Shown piece by piece: positions 1 through 10,779 of a stretch of DNA of 64,000 bases (position 1 is its first letter; every line of letters starts with the position of its first letter). The translations under genes and the position numbers were made by a program. The notes beneath the pieces are model-generated. The model made no database searches and had not been told where the DNA came from. It saw only the letters and a list, made by a program, of their open reading frames with translations. The DNA comes from Chalciporus piperatus. Its lineage: Eukaryota; Basidiomycota; Agaricomycetes; Boletales; Boletaceae. The DNA is taken from positions 62,001 through 126,000 of the forward strand of contig JBBPTG010000033.1 in the NCBI GenBank assembly GCA_038093975.1, read 5' to 3'.

Positions 1-50
1 GCCCGGTACTAGATTTTCCGCATCATCCCGCGTTCCTTTCCCTCCCAGCC

Positions 51-1625
51 ATGTCCTCCCAACCAGTTCGCCTGCGCGATGTCGCACATCCACCCAGCTA
101 CATGACTTCTTGGGAGAGGGTCAAATACACCAAAGTTCATTGGCTTACTGAGCTATTCGCTGAATCGGTATTAGTTCTCCTCCGTTGCCCGCTGGTATCT
201 GACAACATGAATGGGTATAGCTTGGGGTGTTCTTCTACGTCTACGCAGGCTGGTGGTTTTTCCCCACTTCGAAAATACCGTTTCCTAACGGATCGTTCTG
301 AAACAGGCGTTGGTGCCACTGCTTCGTTTGTCGTTGGAAACATCACCGCTCAGCCCCTTGGCTGTCAGTTCGTGTCTTCTGTGCCTAGCGCATGTTCTAA
401 TTTTAGTATTTAGCTCTCTTCACTGTGGGCTTTGCATATTCGCTTGGAATCATGCTCGCTATCACAGTCTGTGGAGCAGCCTCTGGAGGTCACTTCAACC
501 CGGCCGTCACACTGTCATTCGTCTTACTCAGAGGTTTCCCTGTTGCCAAGGCCGCTAGGTACGTTCACTTCCACAGTGGGGGAGTGGAGAATCGAATAAT
601 TAACATGGTGCGGCAGGTACATGGTAGCACAGACATTGGGTGCCTTTTTGGCATGCCTTTTCATTTACGTGCAATGGAAAGATCTGATCGTGGTATGTAT
701 CAACATTCCCCCTGAATTGACAGAAAACCTATTATTGAGCTGTCTTTAGGCCTCAGAAGATATCCTGAAACAAAAGGGTCTCTACGACGCTTTGATGTTC
801 ACTCCAGACGGTCCCGCAGGGATATTCGCACTCTACGCGTTGCCTGGGACGAACTTGAAGCGTGCTCTACTCAACGAGTTCTTGACCGTGAGTGACACAT
901 GACCGACCTCCTTATCTCGAGTTAACACTCCCTCCGTCTTCCAGGACTTCCTCATCGGCCTTACCATCAGCGCAGGCCTCGACCCCACCAACCACATGAT
1001 ACCGCCTCCGAGCGCACCATGGGTCATTGGCTTTGTATAGTATGCACCCTCCTAATTTGTTTATCAACCTCGTCATCTGACCCACGTCTTAAAGTGCAAT
1101 TGCCATCTGGGGATATTCTCCAACCACCCGTATGTTCTTCTCTTCTCGAAGCTATCGACCAGACCCTTTCCCAGATCGCTCATGACCCTTTCCTTTTTGT
1201 TAGTTTCCGCAAACACGGCGCGTGATCTCGGGTCACGTTTCATGGCCATGGCGATCTGGGGCAGGCCAGCTGCGGGAGGCCCGTACGCGGCGATCGCCGC
1301 ACTGACCAATCTTCCGGCTACCCTTCTGGCGTTCGTTACTTATGATCACTTGTTGGGTAGTACTCTCCGAAGTAAGCGTTTTCGATCACTTTTCTAGGGA
1401 ATCGTGGAACTGACGGATCCGGTATCTGTTCGAATAGCTATCACTCCAACTCATACCGCGTTCCTCCGAGGGCATAAACATTACCATGAACACGCCGGCC
1501 TTGCCCCGGAAGGGTATCTCGCAGCACTCGAAACGCCCGAGGAGGCCGCAGCAGCTTCAAGATCCTTCGACGAGAAGCAGAACCACACAGTGATGCTCGA
1601 AAACTCCGGGAACGGGAACGTCTAG
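51..1625 (+). CDS. Aquaporin / aquaglyceroporin (MIP family), intron-rich
   Basis: Membrane channel for water or small polyols. Spliced exons give FAYSLGIMLAITV then SGGHFNPAVT, the first NPA half-helix, around 430-520. The second half, near 1205-1240, reads SANTARDLGSRF, so the second NPA box is N-T-A; the R-D of the selectivity-filter side is kept. Further exons encode VIGFVYAIAIWGYS and RPAAGGPYAAIAALTN. The soluble acidic tail ends at the stop before 1626. The start at 51 gives an N-terminus MSSQPVRLRDVAHPPSY followed by an amphipathic stretch, as in fungal MIPs. About seven short introns are needed. The second intron (about 259-306) seems to start with GC and is the least certain border. 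NLA or NTA variants of the second box are known in fungal aquaglyceroporins, so the channel may well work. Transported solute cannot be read from sequence. Confidence 0.88.
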
Positions 1626-1933
1626 CCAACTCGGAAGTGTGTAGGAAGGAAGATCGGAAAAGGACTCGATGTAGTATTTTGGCTCCCTCCTCCGTTGGAT
1701 AATTGTTGTACAGTCTTGTTGTTGTGAGATCTGGGCGCTTTGGATTGGGCGGATGATGGTCTTTTAAATGGTCACACCGCAAATGTATGTGTATCCTGAT
1801 TACAATAAACATAACTTGATTGTGCAGAACAATGGGTCCTAGGTCATTGTACAAAGATATTTTTTGGCGACGTGCTTCTGAACTTGATACACAGAACCAC
1901 CCCAATATAAGAAACAGGCAAGTTCGAACCAAC
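1626..1933. other. Convergent intergenic space
   Basis: Short AT-richer gap between the 3' ends of the aquaporin and the MDR reductase. AATAAA-like stretches near 1803-1810 could serve 3'-end formation. Nothing else recognised. Confidence 0.4.
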
Positions 1934-3426
1934 TTACAACCTATGCTGGCCAGCGGATGGTTCAGACACTTGGACAACCCTGTCGACATTCAAGCTGAGC
2001 CCCAATTCCTTGCAAGTCAATAATAGAAAGCGGACGTACAACTTTCCGGTATTGCCTCCTGAAAACAACATCGGAAGTGCTTGCGGGGCACTCTCCAACC
2101 CCTCGACGATATGGAATTTCCTCTTGAGTGTGCCATCGGTGAGGCCGACAGCCAAATCGGCGATTGCTTTGGGGTACTCCGCGGCGTAGTCAAATCTGTG
2201 AAACGTAAATCCCGTATACATAGCCTAGCACGAGGAGACGCACACGACGAAACCTTGGATCTTAGCTCGCTGTGAGATAAGGTTCATGTAGTTGACAAGA
2301 CCACGAGGTATTTCCGAGTCTTTTTAAAGTCGAGTCAGCGTGCTCATCAAGAGATGACAAGGGGCCGACACATACTATAACCAGAGATAGCTCCTGAAAT
2401 GGCTGTCAGCATGCAAGATATATACACACAAGGAGAACCATAACAGACCACACAACACGATCCTTGCGTTCTTGTTCAATCTTTGGAGAGCCATATCCAA
2501 AATCTCTCCACCAACGTTGTCGAAAAAGACGTCGAGATATCCGACGGCGTTCTTGAGATCTTCCCGGAGCGTGCTGCTTTTGTAGTTCAAAGCGACATCA
2601 ACGCCGAGCTCCTTCTCGAGCCAAGCGCATTTTTCGGCCGTCCCAGCAAGCGCGACGACTTTAGCACCAATGCGTTTCCCGAGTTGACAGACGAGTGATC
2701 CGACTGCGCCTGCGGCGCCGGATACGAGGAGGGTTTCGCCGGCCTTGAGCTGCCCGATGTCATGTAGCCCCTTAAATGCCATTGCATGTTAGTACCCCAA
2801 AGCAAGATGCTCGTGTTCTCGCTCACGAAGTAGGCGGTCATCCCTGGGAGCGAGCGAGAGTTATTGAGTTAATGAAATGGGTGCAAGCCATTAGCAGATG
2901 ATCATACCAGGCATGCCGAGGGTGTTCAAGAAATCAAGTGCTGTGGTACCAGGAGGGGGACTTTCAAGTAACCATCAGTCTCGCACACTTGCAACAGAGC
3001 TCTCAAACCTCACGTTATCTTCTGTAGTGCCTGGTCTTTCATGACAGCATATTCGGTCCAGCCTGAACGGTGGGTGCAACATATCAGCACCGAACGAGGC
3101 AGGAGGAAAACCATGCACATACCGAGTGTACCAGTGACGATGTCACCTTTAGAGAAAGCGCTCCCCTCCCCAGCTTCCACGACGACACCCATCCCCAGTG
3201 CACGCATCACCTCGCCAATCTGAACGGGAGGAAGGTAGCTTCGCGTATCCCTCAACCACCCTCGCATCGCGGGATCAATGGATATGTAAGTGACTTGGAC
3301 GATCGTTTCCCTTGCGCCTGCCTTTAGCTCATCCTTAGAGACAGTTTGCGACTCGAACGTGTCAGGGAGGATGTCTGCTACCGGACGTTCACGGAGAACG
3401 ATGCGAGTGAATGTGCCGGATGACAT
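1934..3426 (-). CDS. MDR-family NADP-dependent alkenal/prostaglandin reductase-like oxidoreductase
   Basis: Zinc-independent medium-chain dehydrogenase/reductase that probably reduces the double bond of alpha,beta-unsaturated aldehydes or ketones with NADPH. The N-terminal catalytic domain is encoded near 3426-3010 (TFTRIVLRERPVADILPDTF, then SIDPAMRGWLRDTRSY, the leukotriene/PTGR-type signature). After two introns, MTAYFGLHDIGQLKAGETLL leads into the Rossmann fold with SGAAGAVGSLVCQLGK, the nucleotide-binding glycine motif. VFFDNVGGEILDMAL follows, and a C-terminal exon with RFDYAAEYPKAI and SGGNTGKLYV. Length fits the family apart from about 30 extra C-terminal residues after GKLYV. The real end could be a few codons earlier if an unseen intron exists. 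Single ATG at 3426. Confidence 0.85.
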
Positions 3427-3981
3427 GACTGAAGCCTGAAGCTTTGAAGTCTGATGAACAACTAGTGTGATAATCTGAAGAGAGAGATGGTGGGCGCGGG
3501 TGTGGTGCTGTTGCGTCCATGGCTCTTATGAATCTTTCCACCGCTAACCGTAAGACCTGTCTCCGGCTACCAAGAGACCGAACCGGACAAGCCCCAAAGG
3601 TGATGATGAAGAATCAATCACAAACCGAAGGATCACGCAAGGCCCGTCTGCTTCAATAAGTGCTTCACGACGAGGGCAAGAGCGACGCGTCTGGGCGGTG
3701 GGAATCACCGTATGATAGAGTTGAAACACATCACGGAAATACGGAGGTGTTCGGTACAGGGTCGTAACAAGACAACAGATAAAGCAACACGGGATGATTA
3801 ACTATATGCTTGGCTCCGATTCAATGAGAGCATGGAGTATGTAGATGGTTTGTTTTCGGCGCGTCGATGCAAAGCCAGATCCAGGCAAAAGTCGAAGGAA
3901 GATATCGCGATCATAACCGGCGGATCTTCGGGGCGGATAGCAAGCCCATCAAACCAAATACAAGGGCGTACAAACCGGATG
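3427..3981. other. Intergenic region
   Basis: Upstream sequence of the MDR gene and downstream sequence of the small membrane protein gene. The short open frames in it show no motif, and no repeat or RNA gene was seen. Confidence 0.4.
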
Positions 3982-4514
3982 CTACCTTCTGATGAGAATT
4001 CTTATGAAAGCAAATCGCGGAAGAAAATCACCTCCGATCGTGCCCTTCAAGTATCCTAGATTTGACCAACGTCCAAGTGTCAGAGAGAGCAGTGACCATC
4101 CAGCAACGATAGCGGCAGTAAGAGTAGGGATAACACGTGATAAGACACCGGACTTTCTCCAGGAACGATACTTTGGGGTATGTGAGTATCCACCAGGATG
4201 TATTGGTATGTTAGGACTTACATCAGGCTGAACCCCTTGTAGCCAGTACACGAGCAAGATATAAAGGAACAACGAGACTACAAGTGCGCCAAGACATAGT
4301 GCGAATATTGCCGCCGTCCTATTTGGAGTCAATCGGAGCAGCGCGACGTGAGAAGACGACGTTACCTCGACCAGTCAGCCGGAGCGGGATTGGTCAAGAG
4401 CTCGAGAAGAACATGATGTGTTCTGAAGAGAAAGGTGACAGCGGCGCCGGGGATGATAAACTTGAGCTGACGGAATGTGTGTCTGGAGATGGCATGAAGT
4501 TGGAGACTGGTCAT
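3982..4514 (-). CDS. Small multi-pass membrane protein, unknown function
   Basis: Three exons join in frame through clean GT-AG introns to give about 155 residues from the ATG at 4514. There are three likely membrane segments: FIIPGAAVTFLF in exon 1, IFALCLGALVVSLFLYILLV in exon 2, and IPTLTAAIVAGWSLLSLTL in exon 3. The protein ends in a basic tail (RFAFIRILIRR). Exon 1 ends DWSR, exon 2 starts TAAIF, and exon 3 starts YRSWRKSGVLSR. I do not recognise the family. The continuous hydrophobic pattern across three exons is the main support. A further N-terminal exon between 4560 and 5091 is possible, because open frames occur on the same strand there. Confidence 0.55.
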
Positions 4515-5111
4515 GATGGTGGTGCAAGCCACTCGGTCCACGTTGCAACAAAATCTGGGCGCCAGAATCACATGTTACCCATCCGTATTCGCTTCCACGA
4601 CTGCATTATTATTTTACGCTCAAACGCATCAGCTCAAGTGCTGACAGTACATACGACGGGGTAAATCGTTCACAAGTCGAGCATAAAGAGAATGGATAAC
4701 TTCGAGGTTGCATCCGTTCTCAATGTGTTGATTCAGACTGTCTCTCAGAGTCACTACCATTTTGAGGCGTTGAATTGGCAAGGTTATTTCACTACTATAA
4801 CACACCGATCGAGCCCATTCAATGGCTAGGGGAAAACCTGCCAAAACCCTTGTGATCAAGGTCCCGAAGCACGGTGCCCAACGTATAGGTCTCAAGTTCA
4901 GCACGTCAGTAGAGAACCTCGTTCGAAAAGAACACACGCAGCCTGGAAAGTCTTCGAAACCAAGGTCACGCGTACGATACCAACACAATGACCCACCAGC
5001 GGGCGCTTTGGCCCAAGCAATTGTCAGTTGGACATACAGAGCTTGGAGAATGATACTCATCGCTGTGGATTTCGATCGTAGGAGTCTGCATCAGACTGGA
5101 ATTCACTGTTG
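4515..5111. other. Intergenic region with unassigned minus-strand open frames
   Basis: A minus-strand ATG at 5091 opens MQTPTIEIHSDEYHSPSS, and an open frame runs from 5060 to 4629. I could not join them convincingly into one protein or to the membrane protein downstream. They may be upstream exons of the 3982-4514 gene or chance frames. Confidence 0.3.
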
Positions 5112-5579
5112 ATGACTGCTCGTGCGGAAAGAGGGCCGCAATGGGACGTCGGGACCCAGCAGTGAGTACGACCATTGAAAATTGCGTTGAAAAGAGTTTG
5201 ACTGTTTTATAGGTTCCAAGTTGACATTGGGTCAGATCTGTACTATGACCCTACCCTACTGCTTGAAGCCACAAAGCAACAACGTCCCCAAGAAGACGAG
5301 CCTAGTCAAACCCCTGCACGGCCGGGTTCAATGCAACCTCCAGACTTCCGCCACGAGTCCCCTCGCATTGTTCGAAACCCTTCTGCTTCTGCCGCTCAGC
5401 AGGGCTATGTGGCATATGGGTCTCCACGCCATCCTCAACAAGCATTCAATCCGATCCCCCCAGGCCATTTCTATGGCGATCCTCGTGTGGGTGGAATGGG
5501 CAACATGTCCCCAGACATCCGGAGACGCACTGGAAGACTTGGCCCGGAGGAAGGCTTCATCACGCTCCATGGCCCATAG
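5112..5579 (+). CDS. Small Pro/Gln-rich protein, unknown
   Basis: Two exons. Exon 1 from the ATG at 5112 encodes MTARAERGPQWDVGTQ and ends at GCA|GTGAGT. The intron ends TTATAG at about 5213. Exon 2 continues in frame as FQVDIGSDLYYDPTLLLEA and runs open to the stop at 5579. The protein is about 138 residues with a low-complexity Pro/Gln/Arg middle and the C-terminus RRRTGRLGPEEGFITLHGP. No domain recognised and no signal peptide. The codon-level fit of the intron to the long open frame supports a real gene. A missing upstream exon cannot be excluded, since the ATG lies only 20 nt from a minus-strand ATG. Confidence 0.5.
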
Positions 5580-5794
5580 AATCATTACCGATTCAGTCTG
5601 ATATACCCTGTATTCTAGACTGTCTTCTAGTTTCCACTGATCTAATATCCAGTCACGGCTTTGCAGGCTCTTCTATACCGACGACTGGCACAAGGCTGTC
5701 CGAAAGTTCCAAGGATTACATGTATCGAGGCTACATAATTATATCACATCTTGCTTTGCTACATCATTATTATCAGCCCAAATAGCGGACCCCC

Positions 5795-7876
5795 TCACGA
5801 CTTCATGGAAATACGTGGCCTGAGTTTTCTGGCTCGTGAAGTTTCATCGCCATCGGTATGGCGGATCCGCGGACGCTTCCCCAGAATCGAGCTTTCATCG
5901 CTCTTTTGAGATGACGGATGTTCATCTACTTTCTCCTGAGATCCTTCGTACCGCGTCGACTCTTCCTCCGGCTCCTCGGTCCCCTCACGATCCTCGGACT
6001 CTGCTGAACTTTCGCGCCCATTTTCTCCCCCAGCCCTGGCCTCGGCCTCTGCATTGGCACCCTTCTCCCCTTCCAACTCACTACGGCGTGCAGGCTTCAC
6101 CTCTTGTGCGGCCATAGCCAGCTCTGCGTCCGATGGTGGACGACACCTTGCTCTACGAGGTTCTTTTGTCGCATCTGCCGTCGACATGACTAGCAGTCGA
6201 TGACCAGGACAACCCGAGTTACAACGAAGGTGTTTCTTTCCCGAGAGGGCATGGCGAGGTAGAGACGACTGCTTGCGCAACCACAAAAAGGATCGATCCC
6301 CGTTCCGGCATAGTGACGGGTTGCATGTGTGAATGCAAACTTCATAGTCCGTGGAACTGTGTACTGGTGGAGTCCGCTCTCTGAGCTGCACCGTTTGGTT
6401 CACAGACGCAGACTGGTTTGTGGTGGTCTTCTGAGAGGAAAGTCGATCAGCCTTTCGTAGGGGACGATCGACAGCAGTGATGCTAGACGGATGTGCACGT
6501 ACATTTTCCTGTTCTTCCCGAAGAGCAGGCTCGCGATTTTCGATCGAAGGTTTCTTAGCGGACTGTTTTATCAGTTTGTCTCTGGTGAAACTGTGTAATC
6601 CGACGGCCAGGTAAGCACTTACGCGCGAGGGAATCTTTAAAACAATCATCTCGGTACGCTTATTTGGGGCCGACTCTGGATGTGGCTAGTATAGTTTATG
6701 AGACATCACTCTTAAAGCCACGGTGAATTGATGTTACCGCTGTTATCGCTGGGGGTGGTTTGGAAATTGGTTGTCCTTCAGGACCTTGGTCCTGCTCCGA
6801 GTCGAAGAGAGCTAACTGCTCTGGTGTTAATCGGGTTCGCAGACGCGCGACCATAGCTTCGAGGTCGTGAATTCGTTTCACAGCGTCTTGACGGGCATTT
6901 CGTTGGAACTCTGTCGCAATCTGATGGGATTTGAGTAATTGTAAGGTGGAGGTCTCAAAAGGAATGCTAACAGTCTGTTCGGCAAGTGCATTTAGCAGTC
7001 TTTGAACTTCGCCCTTCTCCTTATCCAAAAGAATATTGTCGTCTTCTCCCGCCTTGAGCTGTGCGTTAAGTTCCAGCTCCCGCTGTTCCAGTTCAGATAC
7101 GCGAGACCGTGCTGCTTGAGCATCCCGCTTCCATTCGTTACCGTATTTCTGCCACTGTTGCAGCAGCTGTTTCACTCGACTGATCTCCTGCGTTGCACCA
7201 TCGAGCTTCTCTCGCGTAGTCTCTAGCTCGGTCTTGCTCGGATTGGCTTGTCCTGAGGTATCGATGGGTGTATGCGCTGGTGTAATTTTACTCCCGTTGT
7301 CTGCGTTCGCTTTGGCGGATGCTAGAGCTGCCTCGAGTTGTTCGCTCTGAACCTGCAACGCTCGTTCGACACGCCGTAGTTCCTCCTGGTAATACGACGT
7401 CAACCTGTGGCGTTAACAGCTAACCGCCAATCATGAGGTTCGAACTGCACCTCAGTTGCTTCTCGTTTCCTCCGTGATTCCTCCAATTCCTCCTCCTTTA
7501 CCAGAAGTTCCACGGCGAGGGACCGACACCTCTTATGCAGATCCTCCGGCGCCGACGGTCCTTGATCATCCTCCGCCTCCAATTCCCCGTTGTCAGCTTC
7601 CCCCGTTTCTTCGACTTGTACCCCAGCCTCCAAGTTCTGCTCGACTTCACCCTCCGAGTCTGCCCAGTCGGATGGTTGAACGTCAAGCCGAGCACGAAAT
7701 TTAGCAAAGGAAGCCATGAGAGCGTCGCATCCCACCACCAACGTCTTCCGTTCGTCGGCCCATGTTGCGGTAGACTGTGTGAGCTGATGTCGAAGGTCAG
7801 CAACTTCGTGTTCGAGTTCGAGGTTTTTCTGTAAGAGGTCGTTAAGATGAGGCCTTAGTCTACTTGGGGGTGCCAT
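5795..7876 (-). CDS. Coiled-coil protein with acidic/basic tail, paralogue of the gene at 10780
   Basis: Start chosen at 7876 (MAPPSRLRPHLNDLLQKN), because the upstream in-frame part lacks coiled-coil character. Exon 1 ends at REATE. A 64-nt intron (about 7388-7451) restores the heptad frame as EELRRVERALQVQ. A long coiled coil follows (ETTREKLDGATQEISRVKQL, then ARSRVSELEQRELELNAQL). After an intron at about 6690-6738, exon 3 reads PHPESAPNKRTEMIVLKIPSR. After another, the tail begins SAKKPSIENREP. The tail has a Cys/His-containing stretch (CIHTCNPSLC, later RCNSGCPGH) that could bind metal. It is then highly charged and ends with KRPR and RARKLRPR, likely nuclear localisation signals. Function unknown; a nuclear structural or scaffold role is inference. 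It shares the N-terminal HLNDLLQKN and DERK-GCD pattern with the 10780 gene. Confidence 0.72.
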
Positions 7877-8536
7877 GGTCGCAGGCAAATGCCAGTGCGA
7901 GTGGTGGACGGATGAGAGGCTGGTGGTACTTTGTAAAACGGCAGCAAACTTTCCAACTGTTCCGCACTTCTGAGAAACATCACATCGCTTCATGTCAATT
8001 GCGATGCGATCCCTTCGCATCTTGCACGAGAGACCAACTTCTGTAGCATTTATTCTCAACACTTTCATGCTGTTTCACCTCGACAAACGCATGCGTCGGC
8101 GCAACCGACGCAATCACTACTTAGTAGCTAGTGTACAACTGGGACCCACTCGGACAGCTCAGACTCGGTGATGCACAATGCCTATCGTCCGCAAGCTGCG
8201 ATTGCCCGACCTCGTCATCTGGGAAGCTTTGTCTGGATAGCCCGAATGGCAACAGCCAAGCCGCTCCGACCCGATGAATCATAGATTAGCTCTTTCCATC
8301 TCCCATTGATAACCGTAATATTGGGACGTGGTGTTGATCTGGGTCAGGTGTTTGGGACTGACGTGGGGGACCGTACCACAAGGTACCACAGGGTACCACT
8401 TCATTGGTCAGACTGTCGCTATCAATAGGGCAGCATGTCAACTTGTGAAACTCTGGTGACAGTGGTGAGTATCTCCTCACCTTGATAAATCCATTGGTTT
8501 GCCATTACTGACCCTCATCGAGACGAGCATCCCGCA
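7877..8536. promoter_or_regulatory. Bidirectional intergenic promoter region
   Basis: 660 bases between the start codons of the minus-strand coiled-coil gene and the plus-strand aldo-keto reductase. It should hold both promoters. The most visible structure is a run of three GTACCAC repeats at 8371-8400 (separate entry). No clear TATA box was identified. Confidence 0.5.
8371..8400. repeat. Three tandem 10-bp GTACCACA-type repeats
   Basis: CCGTACCACA, AGGTACCACA and GGGTACCACT follow each other without spacer. GGTACC is palindromic, so each unit could bind a symmetric factor on either strand. The run lies about 140 bases before the aldo-keto reductase ATG. Confidence 0.6.
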
Positions 8537-10229
8537 ATGTCTTACCCTAAGAAGATTCCGTACGGTGAGCTGAACGATTAGGAAGTTGGAGGAACTGAAT
8601 GACTGACACCAGGAATATCAGTGAGGCTCGGAAATTCCGGCTTGAAGGTGTCCAGGATCATTCTGGGGACCATGCAGTACGGTGACAAGGGCTGGCAGGA
8701 GTGGGTCTTGGGCGAGGAAGAAGCTGTCGAACATGTCAAGACTGCGTAAGCTCCATGTCGTTCCGTCATCGAACCCCCTGATTCTGATGTTGTGCTGGCA
8801 CAGATACGAAGCTGGAATCCAGACCTTTGATACCGCTGATGTGGGTTTGTCATCCTGGTCATGTACGAGTCACCTTACCGTCGTTAGACCTATTCGAATG
8901 GCTACTCCGAAGTCATACTCGGACGGGCGATCAAGAAGCTCAATCTACCTCGTGATGAGATCGTCGTGATGACCAAGGTGCGTTCGTTCTAACATGATCA
9001 AGCATGGTGTGGATTGATACACACACGTTTTAACCTGCAGGTTTACAACGTCGTTGGTCGCGAGTACAGCACCCACCAAATCGCCGGTCGAAAGGACCCT
9101 GATCAGAACGGATACGTGAACCAGCATGGGTTGAGTCGCAAGCATATCTTCGCGAGCGTTAAGAAGAGTCTTGAGCGCCTTCAGCTGGATTATATCGACC
9201 TCCTTCAATGTACGCGCATTTATGAGGAAAATACACAAAGTTAGCACTCACGGGTCTTCCTGAAGGTCATAGGTTCGACAAGGAGACGCCAATCGAGGAG
9301 ACCGTAAGCACTTTGTTCTCAAACTGTGAATCTTCGGTCAACTCTGAGTGATGCAGATGCAAGCTCTCCATGATGTCGTCAAAGCTGGCTACGTTCGCTA
9401 CATCGGAATGAGCTCTTGCTGGGCATATCAATGTAAGGGACATCTGTGTAACTGTTACATCCGTGCTCACACAGTAATTTTTAGTCCAGGCCATGCAGAG
9501 TGAGGATTAATTAATTACTTTGGAAACATTACTCAATCCACTGAACAGACTATGCGATCACGAACAAGCTTACCCCTTTCATCTCGATGCAGAACCACTA
9601 CAGTCTTCTGTACCGTGAGGAAGAGCGTGAAATGTTCCCTACGCTCAAGATGTTCGGTGTTGGTTCCATTCCTTGGTCCCCCTTGGCTCGTGGTGCACTT
9701 ACGAGGCCTCTGGGCCAACAAACTACCCGAGGCCAAAATGACTGGTATAATCGTATCCTTTTTTCATACTTCTAACCTGCTAAATTCGTGCTACACAGGT
9801 TCATAGGCAACTACTCTACTTCGTCGTACGAAACGATCATCAACCGGTGCGTCCTTCACACCATGTTTCCCGAAGTTGCTGTTGTACTGATTTGGGTGTT
9901 TAGCGTGGAAGAAGTGGCAAAGAAGAAGGGAGTTAGCATGGCACAAGTTGCTATTGCCTGGATCCTAACCAAGGACGGTTAGTCGTTCTTCCTACACAAT
10001 GACTTGCACAGCTCATCCGATGAAATACAGATGTCAGCGCCCCGATCGTTGGTACCACCAGTCTGACCAACCTTCATGACATCATTGGTGCGTCGTTCAT
10101 CGTGTTGGGCCACGTGTTTCACGAGAGCTAACGGTCCATAAAGCGGGTGTTGATGTCAAATTGACGGCAGATGAAATCACATATCTGGAGGAGGCCTACA
10201 AACCAATGCCCGTGCTCGGGCATGCTTGA
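8537..10229 (+). CDS. Aldo-keto reductase (NADPH-dependent, Kv-beta/YajO-like)
   Basis: Cytosolic oxidoreductase with a TIM-barrel fold. Exon 1 is only MSYPKKIPYG. Exon 2 continues ISVRLGNSGLKVSRIILG. The catalytic tetrad is visible across exons: Asp in FDTAD, Tyr in TYSNGYSEV, Lys in IVVMTK and His in LLQCHRFD. Later exons give RYIGMSSCWAYQFQAMQ, FISMQNHYSLLYREEEREM and GSIPWSPLARGALTRPL, a typical AKR cofactor-binding loop. The C-terminus is KLTADEITYLEEAYKPMP, ending HA-stop at 10229. About nine introns; length fits the family (about 340-350 residues). The substrate is not predictable. It is flanked by the two coiled-coil paralogues. Confidence 0.88.
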
Positions 10230-10779
10230 ACTCGATCGCGAAAGGGTGTAGACGGTAATTGTAAATGTACGAAGTTCAATGTTTCCCCCACGAAGTTATA
10301 CACTCCTGACTTGGCACTCACTCGATACTGGCCGATGGATGCTCCAGTGAGTGGCATAAATGAAGAGAACAAATTCAGGGAATACAGTCACCCCACCGGA
10401 CAACTTGAACTCCCTCCATTGCCTCTAGGCCGCCGATACGACTGAGATCGAGACAGAACTGCAGCGATTGCGTTCAAAGACGAAAGTTATTGTTTTGCCC
10501 AAACTCAGGTTTACCTTGAAGTTCCTCCCTTGGACTGTATTCTGTTCATTTATTCAAGCCTCAAGGCCTCACGTTCAACTTGAAGCCCGAAGGTGAAGAC
10601 CGGGTCGACCAAGAAGCATTGACCAAAATGGAATCTTTATTATATAATCCAATTGAACTCTTTGTTGATCCACATGGTCAACACATGCTCTGACCGGGAC
10701 CATCCAGCCAAGATATTGCCATTTTATCGAGATATCGACGTATTTACCCTCTCTCGAGTAACCGTTTTCATTTGACAGC
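10230..10779. other. Intergenic region upstream of coiled-coil gene
   Basis: About 550 bases without a supported gene. Open frames on the minus strand here are antisense to the coiled-coil gene start and are not supported. Confidence 0.4.

Noticed and set aside
4629..5091. Minus-strand open frame starting MQTPTIEIHSDEY and a 143-codon frame downstream as a gene
   Set aside because: No splice combination gave a continuous sensible protein, and it overlaps the promoter of the better supported plus-strand gene at 5112.
7535..7834. Plus-strand frame of 99 codons antisense to the coiled-coil gene
   Set aside because: Fully overlaps a well-supported minus-strand coding exon.
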